Source of the DNA: Eutreptiella sp. 'Long Island Sound 2002'
Taxonomy: Eukaryota; Euglenozoa; Euglenophyceae; Eutreptiales; Eutreptiaceae
Assembly: GCA_964036045.1 (NCBI GenBank)
Contig: OZ038384.1
Span: 39,906,844-39,970,843, forward strand
Length of the DNA stretch: 64,000 nucleotides
Reading direction: 5' to 3'
Shown here: positions 56,250 through 64,000 of the stretch, in pieces
Layout: every line of letters starts with the position of its first letter
Numbering within the stretch: the first letter of the stretch is position 1
Program-made: the position numbers and the translations under genes
The notes under the pieces: generated by a model
The model's database searches: none
Told to the model about the DNA's origin: nothing
The model's input: the letters and a program-made list of their open reading frames with translations, nothing else

Positions 56250-58090
56250 GAGACGTAACCTAGAATATACTCGGGTGCAGACCCTTCCACATATCAGTGC
56301 GAGGCATCTACACCACTCTACAAATGTTGTGATGATATACACAAGGGTGCAAACCCTTCTACATGCCACTGCACGGGTTGGACACCCTGCTAGGTGTGCT
56401 ATGTTGATATGTAGAAGGGTGCAGACCCTTCTACATATCAACGTAGGGCGTCTACACCCCTGTGAGAGTGGTGCGCAGATGTATAGAAGGGTGCACAACC
56501 TTCTACCCATCGGCGTGGCGGTTGTACACCACTGTACAACTGCTGCGATGATATATACAAGGGTGTAGACCCTTCTACATATTATCGCACGGGCTATACA
56601 CACTTGAAGAAGGGGTATAAAAACCAACGGTGAAATGTAGTCCCTACTACATATCACCGCAAGGGGTATGCACCCCTGCCGAAGATGTAGAAAAACTATG
56701 GGGATATGTAGACCCTACTATATATCACCGCAACAGGGATACACACTTGCAGAAGAGTCATAAAGACCAACGTTGATATGTAAACCCTACTACATATCAT
56801 TGTACGGGGTGTACACCCCTGTAGAAGAAGTACAAGAACCGGCGGTGATATGTAGTCCCTATTATATTCGCAGCGGGTATACACCCTTGTCGAGGATGTA
56901 AAAAAACCACCGGTGATATGTAGTCCCTGCTACATATCACGGCACAATGTGCACTCCGCCATTGAAGTTGTATAACCATGAGCGGTGATATGTAGCCTCT
57001 AGTACATATCACCACAGGGGGTACACAACCCCGTAGAACCTGTACAAAGACCAACGGTCATATGTAGCCCCTACTACATATCACCGCACGGGGTATGCAC
57101 CCTTGTAGAAGAGGTACAAACACCACCAGCGTTATGTAGTCCGTACCACATGTCACTAAAGGAGGTATACACCCTTGTTGAAGATGTATAAAACCTAGCG
57201 GTGATATGTAAACCCTGCTACATATCACTGCAGGGGATGCACATCCCTGTAAAGCATGTATAAAGACCCGCGCTGATAGACGCTATCAAATGTAATCGGC
57301 ACGCGTCGGTCCCCCTGAATAAATGCAGCGATGATATTTAAAAGGTCTATATATCATCGCTGGGGGTCGATCCCCCTTAACAAGGGCAGCACTGATATAT
57401 ACAAGGGTGCAGACCGTTCCACATATCGGCGCAAGACGTCTGCACCCCCCTACAAGTGCTGTGTTGATAACGCCAAGGATGCGAACCGTTTTGCATGTCC
57501 GCAGATGGGGTCTACACCCCTCTACAAGTGCTTCCCTGATATATAGAAGGGTGCAGACCCTTCTACATATCAGTGCAGGGTGTGTACTCCCTTGTACGGA
57601 TGCAGTGCTGGAATACATTAGGGTGCAAACCCTTCCACATATCAGCGCCAGGCGCCCACACAAATGTACAAGTGCTGTGCTTATATAGACAAGGGCACAA
57701 ACCCTTCTACATGTCAGCGCAGGGGGTCTACACCCTCCACTAGTGCTATGCTAAAATATAGAAGGGAGCGGACCCTTCTACATATTAGCGGAGGGAGTGT
57801 ACTCCCCTCTACAAGTGTTGCGCCAATATGTAGAAGAATGGAGACCCTTCTACACACCAGCCTGGGGGTGTACGCACCTCTACAAGTGCTACGTTAAAAA
57901 ATAGGAGGGTGCAGACCCTTGTACATATCAGCACAAGGGGTCTACACCACTACACAAGTGGTTCGCTGATATATAGAAGGGTGCACACAGTTGTACATAT
58001 CGGCGAAGGTCTACATCCTTGTACAAGTGCTGCCGTGATATATAAAAGGGTGTACACCCTTCTACATATCATTGCACGGGGTCTACCACC
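56250..58090. repeat. Hairpin satellite: about 24 units, each a stem-loop
   Basis: In 56250-56600 and 57300-58090 units of about 72 bp carry GATAT(A/G)TAGAAGGGT-GCAG-ACCCTTCTACATATC, a stem of up to 15 bp. In 56600-57290 units of about 84 bp carry GGTGATATGTAG-TCCCTA-CTACATATCACC, a 12-bp stem. Both share CTACATATCA followed by CGC. Spacing examples are 57549, 57621, 57693, 57764, 57837 and 57907. Confidence 0.92.
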
Positions 58091-58094
58091 CTGT

Positions 58095-58395
58095 ACTCCC
58101 CTACACCACCACCGATTCACCATCTCCATACCACCACGACACCACCACCACTACTACGCCACTACACCACCAGCACCACACCACCTCCCGCACCACTCCA
58201 CCACACCACCCTCACTCCCACAGCAGCACACCACCACCACCACACCACCACCACCACACCACCGTTGCCGCACCACCATGACACCACCACCACCACCACC
58301 ACAGCACCACTGGACCACCACCACAGCACCACTCGACCACCACCACCTCCACACCACTGCGCGCCACCACAACCCCACCACCAAGCACACCATCC
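58095..58395. repeat. CAC/ACC trinucleotide-rich low-complexity tract
   Basis: Degenerate CAC repeats with interruptions; ORFs here are artefacts. Confidence 0.9.
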
Positions 58396-58612
58396 CCTAG
58401 ACTTACACTAGCAGACAAGGTAACATGCCCAATACGGAGGCAAATGGAGGGAAATCAACCATTGCAAAAACAACTAGTGAAATAAAAAAAGGCATCCCTT
58501 CCGAAAAAACAATGCTTACATCTTCAAACGGTCATGAAAATTTTGAAGAAGAAGGGTGGAATACCATCCCAAAACACAATGCACAGAATGCCACTGCAAA
58601 AGAACACATCAC

Positions 58613-58885
58613 GACATATCACATCACATCACATCACATCACATCACATCACATCACATCACATCACATCACATCACATCACATCACATCACATCACATC
58701 ACGTCACATCACGTCACGTCACATCACATCACATCACATCACATCACATCACATCACATCACATCACATCACATCACATCACATCACATCACATCAGATC
58801 ACATCACATCACATCACATCATATCACATCCCATCCGATCCCATCCCATCCCATCCCATCCCTTCCCATCCCATCCCATCCCAAT
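58613..58885. repeat. (CATCA)n, then (CCATC)n pentanucleotide tract
   Basis: About 40 ACATC units with occasional ACGTC, then CCATC variants at the 3' end. The HHITS-repeat ORFs are artefacts. Confidence 0.95.
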
Positions 58886-59570
58886 CCTTAACCGGGCCCT
58901 CTTCTGCGAAGGTGGTTGCAAACAGGGAAGGCTAGGGGAGGTATGCCTGTTTTTCTCTTATAGGCTCTGAAACGCGAGACGTCAGATACAGTACGAGTGA
59001 ATGGAGTAAGTGATCAGTGACAAGAGAGTGGAGAAAGACAGCGAAAGCAAAATCACGAACGTCGATATCAACCGGGGTACATGGTGTAACACACCGTCTC
59101 CCTTCCAAAACCCGGGCAAGCGACCTGGGGCCTAGCCACAGAGTGGCAGGTGCCTGTCAGGCTTGATATTGGTTTGTGGTAATTAGGGAACAGGCTGCCA
59201 TACCAACAGCCGTTGAATGTGGGTCAGTCGATTGTAAGCCCGGAGACACAGTCCCTGTCCCCGTCCGGTTGGACACCCTGGTATCGGTATCCAACATCCT
59301 TTAGGTACGGTATAAGGCCCCCCGGCCACCACCCCGGCGCCAACACCAGGGAGGGCGTCCGGGAGGGGTAACAGCCCCCGATCCCCCAAAGGCAGCCCCA
59401 AAGGTGAGCGCACCACTGGAAGGGGCATGTCTGCGGGGTAAGCAAATGCGCTGAGTAATTCCCTAACGTAATGAATAGTGCCTACTGCCGTAACTAATGC
59501 TTAACAGGGTAAATGGCCCCCCCCCGGGGCCAGTTTAGTGCGCAACCCCCAGAGCCGGACTCGACCGGCC

Positions 59571-59779
59571 GTACTGAGGCGAGCCCAGAAATGGGTATGG
59601 CAGGCCACAGTCCAGCTGGTAGCCACGCCTCAGTACACTCCGTGGGCTCATAAGGCCCACGGGGGCCCCAAACACCGTTACGTTCGGGAGTTAAGCCCCG
59701 GCGGTGTTTGGGGTTGTTCCTGGTTAAGAGGACTCACGTTGAGTCCCAGATACTGCTACCCCGGAGTTATGATCTCCGG
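59571..59779 (+). ncRNA. Chain of strong predicted RNA stem-loops in the LINE leader
   Basis: Perfect pairings: GTACTGAGGCG (59571-59581) with CGCCTCAGTAC (59626-59636), enclosing CCCA-GAAA-TGGG (59584-59595, a GNRA loop). CCGTGGGC (59640-59647) pairs with GCCCACGG (59655-59662). CCCCAAACACCG (59666-59677) pairs with CGGTGTTTGGGG (59702-59713). GGACTCA (59730-59736) pairs with TGAGTCC (59740-59746). CCGGAG (59761-59766) pairs with CTCCGG (59774-59779). Five stems in 210 bases are far more than chance. Confidence 0.7.
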
Positions 59780-59994
59780 TACTGCCTGCCTACTTGCCTG
59801 CCTACTTACACAAAAAGCCCAGACATCAACAGCAAAGGGTGAAGGACAAGAAGTCAGGACGGGTGGAAAGCACCGAAGGTCCGGAAGACAAAAGGGCGAG
59901 AGCAAAAAACAGGAATGGTGACCAAGATGCCCAGCTGAGTTGTGCAGAAGCGCACCAGCGAGGATGCCTGGACCCAGTCACAGCAATGTACAGG

Positions 59995-60330
59995 GCCAGA
60001 TGCCCAGACTCCAAGTGTGGGATACACGGAGCTGGATGCCCAAACTCCAACTGCTACGAGCAGAGAGCTGGATGCCTGGACAAAAAGGAGCAACCGCACA
60101 ATAGTCCAGAAGAAGAGGTCTGAGAAAAGAGGATATCACCAGATACCCAGACTTCGAGTGCCACAGGCACGAAGCTGGATGCCTAGACTCCAACTGCAAA
60201 GAGCAGGGAGCTAGATGTCACTGAGCGGAACGACCGGTGATGAGACCCAGACTCAAGAGTGCGGCAAGCACGGAGCTGGATGCCTAGACTCCACCTGTCC
60301 AAGACAGGGAGAGAGCTAGATGCCTAGAAC
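59995..60330 (+). repeat. Tandem ~36-bp unit pairs in the LINE leader
   Basis: CTGGATGCC(C/T)A(A/G)ACTCCAACTG-type units occur as pairs near 60000-60070, 60150-60215 and 60245-60320. Each pair is made of a CAGA(C/T)-type and a CTGGATG-type unit, ending GCAGGGAG or similar. Confidence 0.7.
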
Positions 60331-60952
60331 AACAGACCGCATCACTGGCTACTCCACAAGACATGAAACGTCAGGACTGTGCAACCATGTACAAACAGAG
60401 CAGTTGCCCAGAATCACATCAATCTGTGCTGTGTGTGTGCTTGCAGTGCATAACGGAGCATGGACTTCACGGAGCGAACAGCAGGCAGACTCAGATGACA
60501 TGGTCTGTGCAGAAAACACAAGGTAACGTGAAAAGAGACCACTACGAAAGTGGGCTGGCCACGATGGCCCGAAGAGATAAACAAGGTGACAGTGCATAAG
60601 GGTCACGAGTACCCAGAAACATGAAGCAGGAGAACGACAATCAAACAGGGTACAAGCAGGCCGCGAGAGCCGGTGCACAGACAGACAGCCACAAGGGACA
60701 CGAGTACCCGAGTACCGGGGTAAAAAGGCGAGTCAATGGCTGCACAGAGCAGAGAAGAGCAAGAATAAATCTGAGAAGAGGGTCACGAGAGCCCCATTAG
60801 AGAGAAACCGGCAAGCACAGCACCAGCAGCTGGACACGGGTGCCAGACTGCACAACAGCAAAGCAGGCGTCGATAGTAAGCTACGATGGCTGCCGACGGC
60901 AGGACAAAGAGCACTGCGAACACTAGTTCTCTTGATATTATACAGGAACACG

Positions 60953-62113
60953 ATGCCGCCAGCCATACAAACATCGTGGGGCAAAGTCCGAGCAGTACAA
61001 GGCGATCCCAAGAAAATACGATGGGAGCCAGAGAATGGAGACGCGGTGACGGAGACCCTGGGACTATGGCTGCAACCAGGCAGTCATAGAGCCAGGCTCA
61101 TGACAATGCACCTCCTCTGTGGAGATGTAGAACAAGCGGTGATAACAGAGATCACCAAGCTCAAACCAGATGTGGAGACGGCGACCTGGAACACAATGAT
61201 GCTGAAGCTGCAATCCGATGAGGAAAAAGATGTAGTACAAGACATAGCCCCGAAGGCAGGAGCACGACTGATGGGGATCCGCAGCAAGTACTCACTACTA
61301 GATGCCACAGTAGAAGTGGTAAGACGAGTCGCCGACAAAGGACTGCTGACCACATGGTCAGCGAGCATCATCATGAAGGACGCAGAAGCCAGGGCGATGT
61401 GGAATATGGCATGGCCCAAGATGTATAGAGATCTGGATGCCAGGTCAGAACCAGGGGATGATGGAGACCCCCCCTCGACAGCAAATCAGCAGGAGGAGAG
61501 ACCCAGAGGAGACATCGATCAGACGGAAATGAAAAAAGTACTGGCCCTACTGGAATCACTGCACGACCTTAACATCCCGGAAGAGGACAGACTGCAAGCC
61601 CTGGTGGCAGAAGAATACGAGGATGAGATTGACATGGCCATACTACTGCTGCCAGCGACGGGCATATACTCAGCAGTGCGGAAAAGAATCACAGAGGCGA
61701 CGCAATCAGAAGTCAAGTGGTGGGCCAAAGTGCTGGTCAAATATGTGAGATATGTCAGAAGAGACTGAGTAGAGGAAGAGGATAAGGCCAGAGCCCAGAG
61801 GGCAAAGGAGGCGGAGCACGCCAAACAACAGGATCGAGACAAAGCACAAGCCAGAAAGTGGTCACCCAAAAAGTCATCAACGCCGACGGAAAGGAGCAGG
61901 AAGTACGCCAAGAACAATCAAGGCGCAGCCCAAAGGGTAATACTGCCAGATGACACTAACAAGACAGATGGCGATGAGGATGTAGAGGATCAGGCAGTAG
62001 AGGTCCAGGACAACCAGAGGCCCCCGGCAAAGGAGGACACGTCCCATGGCAGTGCAGCAGCCGACCCCCGACAGGAGTGTGGAGAACGGGTGAAGGAGTC
62101 AACAAAGTGGTAG
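60953..62113 (+). CDS. LINE ORF1 protein, with one in-frame TGA
   Basis: The first ATG of the open frame is 60953 (MPPAIQTSWGKVRAVQGDPK). The frame runs to a TGA at 61766-61768 (271 codons) and then stays open to a TAG at 62111-62113. The first part is mostly helical and acidic (KLKPDVETATWNTMMLKLQS, MKKVLALLESLHDLNIPEED). After the TGA comes a highly charged, probably coiled or RNA-binding tail (VEEEDKARAQRAKEAEHAKQ, KWSPKKSSTPTERSRKYAKN). This fits the role of LINE ORF1 as an RNA-binding chaperone, though I see no known ORF1 domain. It overlaps the next frame by about 135 bases in the -1 direction. Confidence 0.55.
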
Positions 62114-63207
62114 TCCAGAGACTCACGAGAGGAGCCAAACGACTTCGACCAGTGCTCCTGACAGGGTTCCAATACACAGATGCAATGGACTCGTACTCGG
62201 CAGCAGAAGAAGTGTTTGGGATGTTGTCGCTCGACTTCAGGACATTCAGAGACATGCAGAGACAGTACAATGAAGTAGTCATGTTTGTCCCAGGGGAACA
62301 GCTGGACACGGCCCTATCAGGGGCGTATAGGGACTCATTTCGAGTCTCTGCGGCGAGAGACCCCATGCAGCGGTCAGACGAAATAGAAATCAAGGAGCTA
62401 TCCATGCTGGACGGCCTGAAAAAGATTGCGGCAAGGATCCCTTCACCACAGCAAATCAAGCCGGAAGCGGCAGTGGAAATGGCAGCGACAGGTGTGGTTG
62501 TGGATGCACTCACAGATCAAACAGTGTGGTGTCTCATGCCCCCGTATAGTCCACAACATGCATTCATATCCCTGTGGGGATTTGGACAATGCACAGAAAT
62601 GGGAGGAACAGTGACGTTCACAGCAGGCATGGAAGATGCCCAACGGGACATAGAAGAAATAGCACAGAGACATGGCATATGGGGTATTCAGAAAAGTTTT
62701 CAAAAGAGACCAGAAGGATCACAGAACGAAAGGCACTCATTCAACTCCACAGAGAGTGAGTGGGACAAAGCAGCAGATCAGTTTGAGGTGGTCGTCAGAA
62801 GCAGAGGACATGGGATGCAGGATGCACCGCCGTGGGTGCTGCAACAGCTGACTCAGTCCAAGGCGTACAAAGGGCTCCACAAGCAGAATAAAAAACACAA
62901 AACAGGGGGCTACCACCCAGTGCAAACAATGGCATGCCCTACTGAGGACAGTGGCACACTAACCCTGGCAGGGGAAAGAGTACAGCTGCCAAAGAGACGA
63001 ACAGGAGGACACAGTGAAGTCCTACGTCAAGGGGACCAGAGGGTCGCAGTAACCAGAATCTTGGGTCCCAAATGGACTGGGAGTGGGACACCGCATGAGA
63101 TGATGGCACACAGGGTAGTCAAACCACCGGGAAGACCAGCCATTTGCGGCACAGAGCAGCTGCACTCGGGAATACTGCAGTGTGGGGAGACTAAATTCGC
63201 ACTGTGA
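61978..63207 (+). CDS. Second LINE frame, part 1, up to an in-frame TGA
   Basis: The frame opens after a TGA at 61975-61977 and has no early ATG in good position. A GTG at 62077 is the first alternative start, and translation by -1 frameshift from ORF1 is another possibility. It reads GFQYTDAMDSYSAAEEVFGM, RDMQRQYNEVVMFVPGEQLD, VWCLMPPYSPQHAFISLWGF, then a Cys-poor basic region. No domain is recognised. The TGA at 63205-63207 is followed by the same frame continuing into the endonuclease, so this may be the N-terminal part of ORF2. Confidence 0.5.
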   Translation, partial: GCRGSGSRGPGQPEAPGKGGHVPWQCSSRPPTGVWRTGEGVNKVVVQRLTRGAKRLRPVLLTGFQYTDAMDSYSAAEEVFGMLSLDFRTFRDMQRQYNEVVMFVPGEQLDTALSGAYRDSFRVSAARDPMQRSDEIEIKELSMLDGLKKIAARIPSPQQIKPEAAVEMAATGVVVDALTDQTVWCLMPPYSPQHAFISLWGFGQCTEMGGTVTFTAGMEDAQRDIEEIAQRHGIWGIQKSFQKRPEGSQNERHSFNSTESEWDKAADQFEVVVRSRGHGMQDAPPWVLQQLTQSKAYKGLHKQNKKHKTGGYHPVQTMACPTEDSGTLTLAGERVQLPKRRTGGHSEVLRQGDQRVAVTRILGPKWTGSGTPHEMMAHRVVKPPGRPAICGTEQLHSGILQCGETKFAL

Positions 63208-64000
63208 ACAGAAGGAGCAGCGCTTGAGAGAGTGGGAATACTGAATTGCCCCGTGGCACAAGAGTGCAATGCAGAGGTCACAGTCAAACTCTGGATAGTA
63301 GTGCAGATATGGAGCCATGGGAGACAGCACCAAGTACTGGTGAAAGAGACAGGAATCAACAGACGCAGACGAAAAGAAGAAACAGACATGGGGTCATGGT
63401 GGGCAGAAATATGCAACATCACGAAATGGGATCCTCAGGAGCGCCACTGGAGGGGCGAACTGGTAAACTACACAGAGGGGCATGGCAGAGGGGTGATAAG
63501 AATCAACTGGAGTGCGCCACACTGGGGACGCCAGCAATACGAACAGCAAGCGTGGAAGGCAATGATGGTACCAGAGAACAGTCAACAGGTGAAAATGAGA
63601 TACAGTCTGGTATCAGTGAACTGCCAAGGCATCAACAGAGAGAAGGAAACACCCACGCGGAAATGGGATGAGGTGACCACAGTGGTAGTGGAAACCCAAG
63701 CGGACGTGCTGGCGTGTCAAGAAATGTGGGGGTCGCAGAAGAAGGAGAGACAAAGAACCATAGCAGGATACTGGATGCAACAGTCAGAGCACACGAAAGT
63801 GGGACAGGCCAATGAAGTGTGGGTGCGACTTACCTGGGCACGAAAACAAGCAGTCCTGCTGGATATACCCAGTGCGCTCATGGTATTGGTACGCAATGCC
63901 ATGGGTCTGGGAATAGTAGGATCAGTACACATGGCCCAGAAGAACGAACCCCATGAGTATAAGGGGCAGATGGTGGAAATACTGGAGACACTGGACAAGA
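63208..64000 (+). CDS. LINE ORF2, APE-type endonuclease N-terminus (cut by window end)
   Basis: The same frame as the previous ORF stays open from 63208 to the last base (264 codons). The first ATGs are at 63388 and 63595. From 63598 it reads RYSLVSVNCQGINREKETPT, with Asn (63619) in the SVNCQGI motif, then ADVLACQEMWGSQ with Glu (63721). These are motifs I and II of the exonuclease-endonuclease-phosphatase fold that nicks target DNA in LINE retrotransposition. The conserved D-x-N and S-D-H motifs and the reverse transcriptase would lie beyond the window. Confidence 0.72.

Larger units (their letters stand above)
59000..60952 (+). promoter_or_regulatory. Probable 5' leader of the right-hand LINE
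   Basis: No protein-coding frame is supported. It contains a run of strong RNA stems (59571-59779, listed separately) and repeated CTGGATGCC(C/T)A(A/G)ACTCCA units (about 59995-60330). It leads directly into LINE ORF1. The left boundary is a guess based on the change from pentamer repeat to unique sequence. Confidence 0.45.

Noticed and set aside
56229-57897. ORFs with RRVCTLL or TRVQTLL repeats
   Set aside because: They are translations of the hairpin satellite.
59640-59760. Possible 5S rRNA (GGGAGTTAAGC and CCTGGTTA resemble 5S segments)
   Set aside because: The order and spacing do not fit a 5S rRNA, and the segment folds instead as a chain of independent hairpins.

Overview
This window looks like nuclear DNA of a microbial eukaryote with a large, repeat-rich genome, perhaps an alga; I cannot name the species. 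The evidence is GT-AG introns, several non-LTR (LINE) retrotransposons, tRNA-derived SINE-like repeats, long minisatellite arrays, and no bacterial operons, Shine-Dalgarno sites or rRNA. There is one 200-base assembly gap (6895-7094).

The only gene with a convincing intact reading frame and splice pattern is on the minus strand. Six exons from 48509 down to 9675 join at GT-AG junctions, all internal junctions in phase 0. They give 674 continuous codons made of five complete C2 domains and the first strand of a sixth. A weak seventh exon (ending at 49146) supplies the missing first strand of the first domain. This is a multi-C2 membrane-binding protein. Its 5' and 3' ends were not found. Four of its C2 domains are split by introns at the same kind of position, and one of those introns is 23.3 kb long (40822-17519).

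From the left edge, positions 1 to about 5890 are the 3' part of a GC-rich LINE on the plus strand (RNase H domain, CCHC zinc knuckle, further ORFs, probable 3' UTR ending in a microsatellite). An inverted-repeat cluster (5.95-6.3 kb) and a minus-strand LINE/RT remnant (9.0-7.1 kb) follow. The C2 gene then begins at its known 3' side (9.7-17.5 kb), with a decayed coiled-coil gene (12.3-13.6 kb) in one intron.

The 23.3-kb intron contains a MITE-like element (17.57-18.41 kb), a zinc-finger gene remnant (21.2-19.3 kb), and a satellite block (21.8-33.1 kb). That block is a 41-bp minisatellite interrupted by two elements with terminal inverted repeats: a 4.3-kb transposon with a decayed gene, and a 2.5-kb fold-back element. 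A 47-bp minisatellite follows. After that come a decayed plus-strand gene (33.1-34.9 kb), a cluster of CTGCAG-centred palindromes (35.7-37.9 kb) around a small minus-strand ORF, and assorted dispersed repeats.

From 49 to 58.9 kb there is mostly repeat DNA: SINE-like copies, a decayed gene flanked by opposite-facing subterminal repeats (51.6-52.8 kb), a decayed minus-strand ORF (54.1-52.8 kb), a ~195-bp satellite (54.3-55.4 kb), a satellite in which every unit is a hairpin (56.25-58.09 kb) and simple repeats. The right end (about 59.0-64.0 kb) is the 5' part of a second, A-richer LINE: a long 5' leader with strong predicted RNA stems, ORF1, and the start of ORF2 with an APE-type endonuclease cut off by the window edge.

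All domain calls were made by eye from translations; no search was run.
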